NCBI GenBank assembly: GCA_038534195.1
Contig: JBCAXE010000021.1
Coordinates: 1 to 58,215 of the forward strand
Length of the DNA: 58,215 nucleotides
Reading direction: 5' to 3'
Source: JAJFFW01 sp038534195
Lineage (GTDB): Bacteria > Pseudomonadota > Alphaproteobacteria > Caulobacterales > Parvularculaceae
Shown here: positions 8,023 to 17,520 of the stretch, piece after piece
How the letters are laid out: the number at the start of each line of letters is the position of its first letter
Position numbering within the stretch: position 1 is the stretch's first letter
Translations under genes and position numbers: made by a program
Notes under the pieces: model-generated
Seen by the model: the letters and a program-made list of their open reading frames with translations, nothing else
Told to the model about the DNA's origin: nothing
Database searches by the model: none

Positions 8023-9513
8023 TTATCCCTCGTAATTATCCCTGACAAACCGGTCGAGGACGCGAACGCCGAAGCCGGTGCCGCCTTTCGCATTTGTGGG
8101 CTTTTCTTTTGTCGTCCAGGCCATGCCGGCGATATCAAGATGCGCCCAAGCCTGGTCCTCTTTAACGAAATTGCCAATGAACGCCGCCGCCGTTGACGAC
8201 CCGCCTTCGCGCCCGCCGATATTTTTCATGTCGGCGATATCGGACTTGATCATATCGTAGTGGGCTTTGGTGAGCGGCATGCGCCAAAGCTTGTCGCCGG
8301 TGGCCTCGCCGGCGGCTGACAATTGCGCCGCGAGATCATCATCCGTCGTAAACATGCCGCCGAACTCGTGCGCGAGCGAGATAATGATTGCGCCCGTGAG
8401 CGTCGCCAGGTCCACTACCACTTTCGGCTTGTAGGTCTCCTGCGTCCACCAGATGGCGTCGGCCAGAACGAGCCGGCCTTCCGCGTCGGTGTTCAGGATT
8501 TCAATCGTCTTGCCCGACATGGCGGTGACGACATCGCCGGGGCGCTGTGCATTTCCGTCGGGCATGTTTTCGACAAGACCGATAATCCCGACGACATTCG
8601 CTTTCGCCTTTCGCCCAGCGAGCGCGGCCATCGCGCCGGTGACAGCGCCCGCGCCGCCCATATCCCACTTCATGTCTTCCATGCCCGGGCCAGGCTTCAG
8701 CGAAATGCCGCCCGTATCGAACGTGACGCCCTTGCCGACAAACGCCACCAGCTTGTCGGTTTTCTTGCCGCCCATCCATTCCATGGCGACAAGCTTCGAT
8801 TCACGGATCGAGCCTTGCCCGACGCCGAGAAGCGAGCCCATGCCAAGCTTCTTCATTTCCTTTTCGCCGAGAACTTTCACTGTCACGCCAAGGCTTTCCA
8901 GCTCCTGGCATCGCTTAGCGAAACTTTCCGGATAAAGAATATTCGCCGGCTCCGATACAAGATCGCGCGTCAGGAACACGCCGTCCGCCACTTTTTCAAG
9001 ATCGGCGAAAATCGATTTCGCCGACGAAGACGGCGTGTGAACGCTGAGCTTGGTGAGCACCGGCTTTTGGTCTTTTTCGAGCATCGTGCGGTAGACGTCA
9101 AAGCGATAGGTCCGCAAAAGCGCGCCGAGCGCCATATGGGCGGCGAGGTGGCCGACGCTGTCGCTCGGCGTTGAGAATTCTTCCAACGCAATCGCAGCCG
9201 ATTTCTCACGCGTCTTTAAGAGCCGGCCGATGGCGCCGCCGCCGAGCGCTTCTGCGTCGAGCAAGGTGAACTTGTCCGCCTTACCGGCACCCGCAAGCAC
9301 AACACGTGAAACGGACAGGCCTTGAGGCGCGATAATCTCCAGAAACTGGTCCTTGCGGCCGGAAAAACCGCCGGTCTTCGCGGCTTTCGCAAGCGCGCCC
9401 TTGCTCGCCTCATCCAACGCATCAAAAGCGTCGCCGAAACTGTCGCCGTCGAAACACGGAACAATAATAGCGCCTGATTTCGGCAATGCGGCTTTGGAAA
9501 AAGTGACCTTCAT
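8023..9513 (-). CDS. pepA: Leucyl aminopeptidase (M17)
   Basis: This 496-residue enzyme is a full-length M17 aminopeptidase that removes N-terminal residues from peptides using two divalent metals. The signature NTDAEGRL is at 341-348. The metal and catalytic region GKGVTFDTGGISLKPG lies upstream, and the C-terminus contains the conserved GREGGSSTAAAFIGNFV and WAHLDIAGMAW segments. It is divergent from the small acidic membrane protein that precedes lptF, the common alphaproteobacterial pepA-lptFG arrangement. DUF1499 follows in the same direction. Confidence 0.95.
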   Translation of the reverse strand: MKVTFSKAALPKSGAIIVPCFDGDSFGDAFDALDEASKGALAKAAKTGGFSGRKDQFLEIIAPQGLSVSRVVLAGAGKADKFTLLDAEALGGGAIGRLLKTREKSAAIALEEFSTPSDSVGHLAAHMALGALLRTYRFDVYRTMLEKDQKPVLTKLSVHTPSSSAKSIFADLEKVADGVFLTRDLVSEPANILYPESFAKRCQELESLGVTVKVLGEKEMKKLGMGSLLGVGQGSIRESKLVAMEWMGGKKTDKLVAFVGKGVTFDTGGISLKPGPGMEDMKWDMGGAGAVTGAMAALAGRKAKANVVGIIGLVENMPDGNAQRPGDVVTAMSGKTIEILNTDAEGRLVLADAIWWTQETYKPKVVVDLATLTGAIIISLAHEFGGMFTTDDDLAAQLSAAGEATGDKLWRMPLTKAHYDMIKSDIADMKNIGGREGGSSTAAAFIGNFVKEDQAWAHLDIAGMAWTTKEKPTNAKGGTGFGVRVLDRFVRDNYEG

Positions 9514-9695
9514 GGAAACCCCTTATGTGATGGCGGCGAAGAGATGCGGTGGCGGCCCTGACCGGGCGCGGCGCAACGTTGCAGATGAAAAGCGTCGTAC
9601 GGCGATCGACCACAGGGCGCAAGCGCCTGATTTTCCAATTCGCGCCCTTGTGTGCTAGGGAATATAAGGGCCATCGTAGTGTTGGGGGCGCGCCA

Positions 9696-10079
9696 ATGAC
9701 AAATGACACAGTAAAAGAAGCGGCCGATGTCGATCCGTATCGTATCGCGGCGTCGAATTCCCCGCCGGTACGCCCGGCGATCGACGAAACGAGCCGCTTG
9801 AAGGAAGTCGTCGTGATCGTTCGCGAGGATGAGGACGAAGAGGAAGACGCAACGGACGGGCCCATTGGCGATGCGATAAAGCCGATCGCCGGCGCCGCCG
9901 CCGACAAACTCAAGAGCGAGGCCACGGGCCTGGTCAACAGAACACTCATTTTGTTATTTGCCGCAGCGGCGTTCCTCGTTATTCTGTTTGCGTTATTGTT
10001 AGCGCGCGGGTCCGGCGGCGACAGCGTCGTTTATTGTCGCGATTTGCCGGACTGGAATCAAACGGCGGACTGCCTCTGA
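9696..10079 (+). CDS. Small acidic single-pass membrane protein
   Basis: This 127-residue protein has an acidic cytosolic N-terminus with a run of Asp/Glu (REDEDEEEDATDG, about 43-55), one transmembrane helix (about 83-103, LILLFAAAAFLVILFALLLA) and a short C-terminal tail with two Cys (CRDLPDW ... DCL) that would be outside. The ATG at 9696 is chosen because GGGGG precedes it. The frame upstream to 9549 has no initiation signal. No family is recognised. It lies upstream of lptF on the same strand. Confidence 0.65.
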   Translation: MTNDTVKEAADVDPYRIAASNSPPVRPAIDETSRLKEVVVIVREDEDEEEDATDGPIGDAIKPIAGAAADKLKSEATGLVNRTLILLFAAAAFLVILFALLLARGSGGDSVVYCRDLPDWNQTADCL

Positions 10080-10096
10080 GCCCTCCGCGTTCGGAC

Positions 10097-10128
10097 GCCG
10101 AAACTTTCGGCCGGCGGCGCGCTTTTTT
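10097..10128 (+). terminator. Possible weak terminator before lptF
   Basis: GCCGAA and TTCGGC form a short hairpin (10097-10111, three-base loop), followed about a dozen bases later by a run of six T (10123-10128). The stem is short and the T-run is displaced, so this could be a weak attenuating signal between the small membrane protein and lptF, or chance. Confidence 0.3.
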
Positions 10129-10169
10129 CGGCGGGTCGCGCCGCCATGTGAGGGACACAGACGCTTAAA

Positions 10170-11291
10170 TTGCGCAGCCTCGATCTCTACATATTTCGTC
10201 AATGTCTGGCGCCGCTCGTCTTTTCCGTGCTCGTGATCACAGTGATCGTGTGGATGACCCAAAGCCTTCAGCGGCTCGACATTCTTGTGGAGCACGGGTC
10301 CGGGTTTGCGTCCTTCGCATGGCTGAGCATCCTGATCGTGCCGAGCCTGCTTTCGGTCATCATTCCTTTCGCACTGTTCGGCGCAGCGCTTTACGCGCTT
10401 CAGCGTCTGCATGCGGACAGTGAAATCGCGGTTATTCATGCGGCAGGCGTCAGCCGCTGGCGCATCGCCGGGCCGCTCCTCTTTATCGCGGCCGGCGCGA
10501 GCCTCGTCACCTTATGGGTCAATCTCGATCTGATGCCGCGCAGCTATCGCATCCTTAAACAAGCCGTGGCCGATATCCGGTCGGACTTCGCAACAAGTGT
10601 CCTGCGCAGCGGCGAATTCACCACCGTGATCGACGGGCTCACCATCTATGTGGAAGAAGCCCGCTCAGGCGGCCAATTCGAAGGTCTTCTCGTCAGCGAC
10701 TATCGCAATGGCGAAAATCCTGAAACCTACATGGCGCAAAAAGGGCTCCTGCAGGAGACCGTCAACGGTCCGGTCCTTTATCTCCTGAACGGCAATGTGC
10801 AAACCGTGGACGACGCCACCGGCGAAATCGAATTCGTCAATTTCCGTGACACGGCGGTCAACATTTCCGACTTCAGCAAAGGCGGCGGCGAGCTACAGCT
10901 CGAATTGACAGAACGCTATCTGTCAGAACTTTTTAACCCGGACATGACCAACGCCTGGGACCGGGAAAACGCCTCCAAGCTGATCGCGGAGGGGCACAAT
11001 CGGCTCGCCTCCCCGCTCTACGCCATCGCTTATGCGCTCCTGGCGATCTACACGCTGATCGGCGGCGCCTATAACAGACAGGGGTATGGGCTGCGGATCG
11101 CCATCGCCGCCGCCGCTGCGGGCGCGATCAGGATCGCTGGATTTGTTATTCAGGGACTGACAGCGGAGAACCATTTTTTCTGGATGCAATACGCCGTGCC
11201 GCTCGGCGCAATCTTCGCCTTCGCGATTTTAATCTCAAACACCGCACGCGCCAAACCGGCCGCGCGCCCCTTGAAAGCGAAGGCCGCCTAA
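10170..11291 (+). CDS. lptF: LPS export permease LptF
   Basis: This 373-residue YjgP/YjgQ-family permease of the LptB2FG transporter extracts lipopolysaccharide from the inner membrane. It has three N-terminal membrane helices (first at about 12-35), a large periplasmic jellyroll domain (about 125-260) and three C-terminal helices (about 285-360). The motif LDLMPRSYR sits at the membrane exit. The only sensible start is TTG at 10170, since the upstream ATG is out of frame; GAGGG lies about 15 bases upstream, a long spacing that suggests modest translation. Its stop overlaps the lptG ATG by one base (TAATG), so the two are translationally coupled. Confidence 0.93.
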   Translation: MRSLDLYIFRQCLAPLVFSVLVITVIVWMTQSLQRLDILVEHGSGFASFAWLSILIVPSLLSVIIPFALFGAALYALQRLHADSEIAVIHAAGVSRWRIAGPLLFIAAGASLVTLWVNLDLMPRSYRILKQAVADIRSDFATSVLRSGEFTTVIDGLTIYVEEARSGGQFEGLLVSDYRNGENPETYMAQKGLLQETVNGPVLYLLNGNVQTVDDATGEIEFVNFRDTAVNISDFSKGGGELQLELTERYLSELFNPDMTNAWDRENASKLIAEGHNRLASPLYAIAYALLAIYTLIGGAYNRQGYGLRIAIAAAAAGAIRIAGFVIQGLTAENHFFWMQYAVPLGAIFAFAILISNTARAKPAARPLKAKAA

Positions 11292-12382
11292 TGCCGCCTG
11301 CAACGCTGTTTAACTATATCGCCGCCCGCACGCTTGTCGCCGTCGCCGCCTTGTTCGCAATCTTCGCGAGCCTGATTTTGCTTGTGGACCTGATCGAAAA
11401 CATGCGTTTCGCCGGCAAGTTCGACGGCGATTTCGCTTTCGCAGCAAGACTGACGCTCTTGCGGACGCCGGGTCTTGCGCAGGCGCTGTCGCCTTTTGTC
11501 TTTCTGTTTGGATCAATCTGGATGTTCACCCAGTTAAACCGCCGCTCGGAGGTCGCCGTGATGCGATCGGCGGGATTATCCGTGTGGCGACTGATCGCAC
11601 CCGCGGCGTTCGTGGCGACGATCGCTGGCTTTCTCATCATCACGGTCATCGATCCGCTTTCGTCGCGTATGTTGGCGGTCGGCGAACAGATGAAAAATGA
11701 TATTCGCGGCAAACAATCGAGCTTCGTCCGCGTGCTCGGCGACGGCATCTGGCTGCGCCAGAAAGCAACGAACAGCGTTCTCATTATCAACGCCAGTGGG
11801 TTTGATGAAATGCGGTCCGCGCTCACCGACGTTATTGTCTGGCGCCTTGGAAACGATCTCGCCTTTCGCGAGCGCATTGACGCGCCGGAAGCGATCCTGG
11901 CGGAACAAACCATCGAGCTGCGTAATGCGCGCCTCAAAACAACCGCCGAACGGCTTGATCATACAAGCCCGATCTACGCCATCCGGACCACGTTGACGGC
12001 CGATGATTTGCGCCAGCGCGTAACGCCGCCTGAAACGATGTCCATCTGGCAACTGCCGAAATTCATATTGCTCGCCGAGGCGGCGGGCCTGCCGACTGTG
12101 CGTTACGAGATCAGGTTTCACGATCTGTGCTCGACGCCGCTCAAGCTGCTCGCGATGATTCTGATCGCTGCGATTTTTTCCTTGCGTCCGTTCCGGTCGG
12201 GCGGCGCGAGTAAGCTCTTGTTCCTTTCCATCGGAGCGGGGTTCCTACTCTATATCCTGTCGGAGATGTCAGCCGCGCTCGGCGTTTCAGGCACAGTCCC
12301 GGTGGCGCTCGCTGCGTGGACCCCGGCGCTGGTGGCGGCGCTCGTCGCGATCACGAGCCTTCTCCAATTCGAAGACGGGTAA
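11291..12382 (+). CDS. lptG: LPS export permease LptG
   Basis: This 363-residue protein is the second permease subunit of LptB2FG. It shows the same topology as LptF: hydrophobic helices at about 12-35, 60-80 and 100-122, a periplasmic domain with DPLSSRMLAVGEQMKNDI, and C-terminal helices from about residue 275 to 355. It starts inside the lptF stop codon. LptF and LptG act as a heterodimer, and the joint reading supports equal synthesis. lptD follows after a 136-base gap. Confidence 0.93.
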   Translation: MPPATLFNYIAARTLVAVAALFAIFASLILLVDLIENMRFAGKFDGDFAFAARLTLLRTPGLAQALSPFVFLFGSIWMFTQLNRRSEVAVMRSAGLSVWRLIAPAAFVATIAGFLIITVIDPLSSRMLAVGEQMKNDIRGKQSSFVRVLGDGIWLRQKATNSVLIINASGFDEMRSALTDVIVWRLGNDLAFRERIDAPEAILAEQTIELRNARLKTTAERLDHTSPIYAIRTTLTADDLRQRVTPPETMSIWQLPKFILLAEAAGLPTVRYEIRFHDLCSTPLKLLAMILIAAIFSLRPFRSGGASKLLFLSIGAGFLLYILSEMSAALGVSGTVPVALAAWTPALVAALVAITSLLQFEDG

Positions 12383-12518
12383 TGCGTGGGCGGGCGGCGC
12401 CCAGAGACGGGTCAAAGGGATTTTTTATTAGCCCTGAACACCCAATCACGGCTATGGTTTTTGGCGGTTAACCAAGGATGGCGGCGGCGCGCTTCACGGC
12501 GCGGCGTGAGGAGGCCTA

Positions 12519-14978
12519 TTGCCCCTACAGCGGCGTAGTATTGTCGGGCGGAGTGTCCGGTTGTTGGGCGGCACGTTTCTCAGCGGCGTCGCCAGCGCCG
12601 CTGCGGACGCGCGCGCGCAAACCGTCACCTCTGAGCCGACGTCCGTTCTGGCGCTCGCTCAATTCGACCAACCCGCACAGCCCACAGTCACAGCGGAAAA
12701 AAATCCGCCCGCGACCGCAGAGGCTGAAGATCAAGTCCTGTTCGAGGCCGATCTCGTCACCCGGGAAACCGAGACCAGCCCGATCATCGCGGAAGGCGAC
12801 GTGCGCGCCTATTTCGGCCGCCGATATTTGCGGGCGGACAGGTTAGAATACGACCCTGAGACGGACATCGTCGTCGCCGTCGGCAACGTCTCGATCACCG
12901 ACGAAAATCTCGATACGGCCTTCGCCGGCCGCGTCGAGCTTACGGGCGATCTTCGCGACGGGATCGCGGAAAACTTCACCGCCCTCCTCGCCGACAATGC
13001 GCGCCTCGCCGCGGAAAGCGCCATCCAGGAGCAAGGCGCGCGCACACGTCTTTCGAAAGCCGTCTACACGGCCTGCAATGTCTGCAATGATGAAGGCGAA
13101 GGAAAAACGCCAACCTGGCGCATGAAGGCGCTGCGCGTGACGCGCGACAAAGAGCGCCGCGTCGTCCGCTTCCGCCACGCCTTCCTTGAGCTCAAAGGCG
13201 TCCCCATTCTGTACACCCCCTATATTCAGGGACCTGATCCGGGCGTTGAGCGCCAGTCGGGGTTTTTAACGCCCCTGATCGGCGCCTCAAGCCGGCTCGG
13301 CTTCAATTTTGAGCTGCCCTACTATTTGGCGTTCTCAAACAGCACGGATGCGACGTTCTTTCCCAAATATACGAGCAATGACGGCGTCTTGTGGCAGGGC
13401 GAAGTGCGCCGGCGCGGCAAGAAGAGCTATCATGTCCTCTCCGGCGGCGTCATAGACTTCAATAATCTTGAACCGGACGAAAACGGATCAATCCCAGCTG
13501 ACTCAGGCATCCCGTCCACGCGCTGGAATATTTTCGGTCGCGGCCATCGCGATTTTGGCGAAAACTGGCGACTCGGCTATGATATCGAGCGGGTTTCCGA
13601 CGACACCTTCCTGCGCCGCTACGATATTCGCCGGCGCGGCGATTTGCGCAAAGAGCTTGATACGTCAAATACGAACCGTTTACGGACGAACGGATACGCG
13701 AACTGGCGCCGGGGCGGATCGGAACTAACGGTTAACTCCTACCTTTTTCAGGGCCTGCGCTCCACGGACAATGAAGAACAGACGCCTTATGTGTTGCCGC
13801 TGATCAACTTCCGCCATGACTTTCGCAACAATATTGGCGGCGGGCGGGCGAACGTGGCCGCAAATCTCGCCTCGCTCCAGCGCAAGAACGGCGTCGATAC
13901 GCGCCGCTTCACCGCCAGCGCCTTCTGGCAACGCGAACACATCACCCGCGGCGGCCATCGCTTCAACGCGTTCGCAGAAGTGCGCGGCGACGCTTACTAC
14001 TTTCAGGATCTCGACGAGGGCACTGAGCTCTTTCCAGACGGCGTTCCCTCAAATGAGCCCACCCGCTTCGAAGCGCGCTTCGCGCCCACAGCCGGTGCGG
14101 AATGGTCTTATCCGCTGACGAAACGCGCCCATGGCGCGCGCCTATTCATTGAACCGCGTGTGCAACTATTGGCGAGCCCGGCGAACCGTAACCCGGACGA
14201 TATTCTGAACGAGGACTCCCAGAGCATCGAATTCGATTACGCCGGGCTGTTCGACTACAACAAATCCACAGGCTTCGACCGCTTTGAGGATGGCCAGCGT
14301 ATGAATGCGGGGCTCGCCGCAAAAGCCATTTTCGACAACGGCATTGTTATTGAAGGCTCCGCAGGCGGACAATTCCGATTGCAGGACACGAACGCATTCG
14401 CCGCATCCAGCGGCCTGGGCGATCGACGCTCGGATATCGTCGGCAGTCTCAATGTCCGCTATAAGAATCGCATCGGCATTGAAAACAGGTTCCAGGTTTC
14501 CGACGACACCGGCGCGTTGCAGCGCGCTGAGTCGCGCGCCTTTCTCAATTATTGGCGCTTCAGAGCAAACCTGAATTATGTAAGGCTCGACCAGGATTTG
14601 TTCCCCGACTCTGCGCTCGACCCCGCCGTGTTTGAGGATTTCCAGAATGACCGCGAAGAGCTGACTGGCACGGTCCGGTTTAAGCTGACCGACCATTGGA
14701 CGGCGGGCCTCGCCTGGCGCGAAAATCTTAATCCGCTTCCCGAAACGGAATTATTCACCGACCCTGTCACCGGCGTGACGAGCCGGCGCATTTTGCGCAA
14801 CGCCGCCGGCGAGATCGTTAACGAAGAATCGACGATCAGGCAGGACTTTATCCTAGGCTATCGCGACGAATGCTCTTCGCTCGAACTCACCTATAGGCGT
14901 GACCAAACCCGCGATGAGGGCCTCGGCACCGACAACGCCTTCCTCATCCGCTTCACCTTGAGGTCGCTGGTGGATTAA
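12519..14978 (+). CDS. lptD: LPS assembly outer-membrane protein LptD
   Basis: This 819-residue protein is the beta-barrel that inserts LPS into the outer leaflet. It has a signal peptide (about 1-35), an OstA/LptA-like beta-jellyroll (about 65-185; DLVTRETETSPIIAEGDVRAY) and the LptD barrel (about 230-819). Cysteines occur as CNVCND near residue 186 and ECSS near the C-terminus, probably the pairs for the interdomain disulfides. It appears to start at TTG 12519 because GAGGAGG lies four bases upstream, and no better ATG gives a signal peptide. It is followed by surA, the chaperone that delivers it. Confidence 0.92.
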   Translation: MPLQRRSIVGRSVRLLGGTFLSGVASAAADARAQTVTSEPTSVLALAQFDQPAQPTVTAEKNPPATAEAEDQVLFEADLVTRETETSPIIAEGDVRAYFGRRYLRADRLEYDPETDIVVAVGNVSITDENLDTAFAGRVELTGDLRDGIAENFTALLADNARLAAESAIQEQGARTRLSKAVYTACNVCNDEGEGKTPTWRMKALRVTRDKERRVVRFRHAFLELKGVPILYTPYIQGPDPGVERQSGFLTPLIGASSRLGFNFELPYYLAFSNSTDATFFPKYTSNDGVLWQGEVRRRGKKSYHVLSGGVIDFNNLEPDENGSIPADSGIPSTRWNIFGRGHRDFGENWRLGYDIERVSDDTFLRRYDIRRRGDLRKELDTSNTNRLRTNGYANWRRGGSELTVNSYLFQGLRSTDNEEQTPYVLPLINFRHDFRNNIGGGRANVAANLASLQRKNGVDTRRFTASAFWQREHITRGGHRFNAFAEVRGDAYYFQDLDEGTELFPDGVPSNEPTRFEARFAPTAGAEWSYPLTKRAHGARLFIEPRVQLLASPANRNPDDILNEDSQSIEFDYAGLFDYNKSTGFDRFEDGQRMNAGLAAKAIFDNGIVIEGSAGGQFRLQDTNAFAASSGLGDRRSDIVGSLNVRYKNRIGIENRFQVSDDTGALQRAESRAFLNYWRFRANLNYVRLDQDLFPDSALDPAVFEDFQNDREELTGTVRFKLTDHWTAGLAWRENLNPLPETELFTDPVTGVTSRRILRNAAGEIVNEESTIRQDFILGYRDECSSLELTYRRDQTRDEGLGTDNAFLIRFTLRSLVD

Positions 14979-15112
14979 ATAGCGCAGCGCGGGGCGGCGC
15001 GTGATTTTCGCCTAAATGTTGCGTCGCCATTATTTTGGACTATTTTTGCGCAATCGTGCCATAGCAGGCCAAGCGGCGTTGCGTATCGACAAGCCTGGAG
15101 ACAAAGATCAGC

Positions 15113-16492
15113 ATGACGGACAATCGAATTATTCGTGGAATTACAGCGGCCTGTGCGGCGTTCGCCGGGATTTGCGCCGCCGCGTCGGCGCAGGTTGATC
15201 CCTCATCGGTGCAAGCGCCGAGAGCCTCCGGCCCGACGGCGAACATCCCGCAGACCTATGCCGGGCCGTCCAGCTCCGTCGCCGCCGTCGTCAATGACAC
15301 GGTCGTTACGACCTATGACGTCCAGCAGCGCATGAAGCTCATGATCATTTCGTCCGGCGGACAGGTGACGCCGCAGATGCTCGGACAGCTCCAGACGCAG
15401 GCCCTGCGCGACCTTGTTCAGGAGAAATTGAAACTCCTCGAGGCTGAAGAATGGGAAATGAAGGTCGAAGACCGCGAGGTCGAGGGCGAGTTGCAGCAGA
15501 TCGCCGCGCAAAGCGGCACGACCGTCCCTCAATTGGAAGAAACGCTGATCCAACAGGGCGTCTCGCCGACGACGCTGCGTGAACAGATTAAATCCGGCCT
15601 TGTGTGGCCGCGGCTCGTTCAGGCGCGCTTCCGCAACCGTGTGCGCGTCAGCGAGGATGAAGTAGAGCAAACTCTGACGCGCATGCGTGAGGACGCCAGC
15701 AAAGAGCAGTTTCTGGTCTCCGAAATCTGCATCCCCGTCGCTGACAGTAATCAGATCGACGCCTATTATCAGGGCGCGTTGCAATTGATTGAACAAATGC
15801 GCCGCGGTGTGCCGTTTGCTGTCGTCGCGCAACAATTCTCCGCCTGCACGTCCGCAGCCGCGGGCGGCGATATGGGCTGGGTGCGCGCCGGCGAATTGCC
15901 CGCTGAACTTGACGCGGCGGTGCGCGAATTGCCGCCTGGGGCGGTGACAAACCCACTCCTTAATGACGGCGCGTTCATGATCCTCGCCCTGCGCGACAAA
16001 CGCGAAGCCGCCGTTAAAGGCGAAGAAACATTCACCTTTGCTTACGCCGGCGCGCCGCTCGAAATCGGCCGCAACGCCGCCCGCCAGGCGCTTGAAAAAT
16101 TGCCGACCGCGGACGCCTGCGGCGGCCGCGCCCAGCGTCAGGATCTCGGACAGGGGGTCGGCGTCGCGCTTCTTGAAAGTGTCACGCTCGAAGGCGTCGA
16201 TGAACGCTTCCAATCGGCGGTCGAGGATTTGGGCCGCCACGAGTTGAGCCCGATCATCGAGGCGGACGGCGCGCTCCACGCGGTTTATGTGTGTGAGAAA
16301 GACGAAGGCCTTGGCCTTCCCTCGCGCGACGCGCTTGAAGATCGCATCTTCGGCCGTCAGCTCACGCGGATCGCCCAGCAATATCTGCGCGACATTGAGC
16401 GGGACTCGCTGGTTGACGTTCGCCTGAAAGCCCTTGGCGGCCCCATCACTGGTCCGCGTCCGCCTGCGCCGCCCGCCGGCTCGCGCGGTTAA
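15113..16492 (+). CDS. surA: Periplasmic chaperone / peptidyl-prolyl isomerase SurA
   Basis: This 459-residue protein has a signal peptide (about 1-26, ending ASAQV), the SurA N-terminal chaperone domain (about 55-185; VAAVVNDTVVTTYDVQQRM) and a parvulin PPIase domain (about 195-300; FSACTSAAAGGDMGWVRAGELPAEL ). A second, degenerate domain follows. SurA escorts outer-membrane proteins, LptD among them, to the assembly machinery, which fits its place right after lptD. pdxA begins 5 bases after its stop. Confidence 0.9.
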   Translation: MTDNRIIRGITAACAAFAGICAAASAQVDPSSVQAPRASGPTANIPQTYAGPSSSVAAVVNDTVVTTYDVQQRMKLMIISSGGQVTPQMLGQLQTQALRDLVQEKLKLLEAEEWEMKVEDREVEGELQQIAAQSGTTVPQLEETLIQQGVSPTTLREQIKSGLVWPRLVQARFRNRVRVSEDEVEQTLTRMREDASKEQFLVSEICIPVADSNQIDAYYQGALQLIEQMRRGVPFAVVAQQFSACTSAAAGGDMGWVRAGELPAELDAAVRELPPGAVTNPLLNDGAFMILALRDKREAAVKGEETFTFAYAGAPLEIGRNAARQALEKLPTADACGGRAQRQDLGQGVGVALLESVTLEGVDERFQSAVEDLGRHELSPIIEADGALHAVYVCEKDEGLGLPSRDALEDRIFGRQLTRIAQQYLRDIERDSLVDVRLKALGGPITGPRPPAPPAGSRG

Positions 16493-16497
16493 CGCGC

Positions 16498-17520
16498 ATG
16501 GCGCCCCCGCGCGCGCCGCTCGCTCTCACCATGGGCGAACCGGGCGGGATCGGCGGCGAGATCACTGTCGCCGCATGGAATGCGTTGCGCGCTGAAGGTC
16601 CCGCATTCTTTCCGATCGCTGATCCGCAACGCCTCGCCCATCTTGGCGCGCCGACAAAAACAATCGAGCACCCCTCTGAAGCGCCGGCGGTCTTTGCGGA
16701 CGCACTCCCCGTCTTGCCGATCGGCGCGCCCGTCATCTCGATCCCGGGGCGGGCGGACCCGCGCTATGCCGACCTCGTCCTCGAGTCCATCCGCCGGGCC
16801 GTTGCTTTTGCGCTCGAGGGCGCTGCGTCCGGCGTCGTGACCAACCCGATCCAAAAATCGAGCCTGATCGACGCCGGTTTCGAATTTCCGGGGCATACGG
16901 AGTTCCTTGATGAATTGACGAAAGACGCCCCGACGCCGGCGGGACTTCACCGCGGCTGCGTGATGATGATCGCGGGTCCCTTGGTGCGCACCGTGCCTGC
17001 GACAGTGCATCTTCCGCTCAAAGACGCAATTACCGCGCTCGACACGGATATGCTGATTGAAACGGGGCGCGTCGTCGCGAGCAGCCTCGCCGTCAATTTC
17101 GGTGTCAACGCGCCGCGCCTCGCTTTCGCCGGCCTCAACCCCCACGCAGGCGAAGACGGCAAGTTAGGGCGGGAAGATCGCGACATCATCGCTCCGGCCG
17201 TCCGCGCCCTTGAGAAAGCGGGGATTGATGCGGCCGGGCCGTTACCGGCGGACGGCATGTTCCACGAGGAAGCGCGCGCTGCTTTTGACGCCGCAATTTG
17301 CATGTATCACGACCAGGCGCTGATCCCCGCTAAAGCGCTCAACTTCCACGAGGCGGTGAATGTGACGCTCGGCCTTCCCATTGTGCGCACCTCGCCCGAC
17401 CACGGAACGGCGCTCGCCATCGCCGGAAAGGGCCGCGCGCGCGCCGACAGCCTCATTGCAGCGCTTAGGCTCGCCGCCGCCATGGCTGATCGCCGCGCCG
17501 CCAACGTCTCCGCTGCATGA
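16498..17520 (+). CDS. pdxA: 4-hydroxythreonine-4-phosphate dehydrogenase
   Basis: This 340-residue NAD-dependent enzyme of pyridoxal phosphate synthesis oxidises 4-phosphohydroxythreonine. Visible family signatures are LTMGEPGGIGGEIT at the N-terminus, PGHTEFLDEL with a metal-binding His, GLNPHAGEDG, and YHDQALIPAK followed by RTSPDHGTALAIAGKG. Length is normal. It overlaps rsmA by four bases (ATGA), the classical surA-pdxA-rsmA arrangement. Confidence 0.95.
   Translation: MAPPRAPLALTMGEPGGIGGEITVAAWNALRAEGPAFFPIADPQRLAHLGAPTKTIEHPSEAPAVFADALPVLPIGAPVISIPGRADPRYADLVLESIRRAVAFALEGAASGVVTNPIQKSSLIDAGFEFPGHTEFLDELTKDAPTPAGLHRGCVMMIAGPLVRTVPATVHLPLKDAITALDTDMLIETGRVVASSLAVNFGVNAPRLAFAGLNPHAGEDGKLGREDRDIIAPAVRALEKAGIDAAGPLPADGMFHEEARAAFDAAICMYHDQALIPAKALNFHEAVNVTLGLPIVRTSPDHGTALAIAGKGRARADSLIAALRLAAAMADRRAANVSAA

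Noticed and set aside
15203..16381. 392-residue antisense frame opposite surA
   Set aside because: It lies fully within surA, has no domain match and a composition typical of a high-GC shadow frame.
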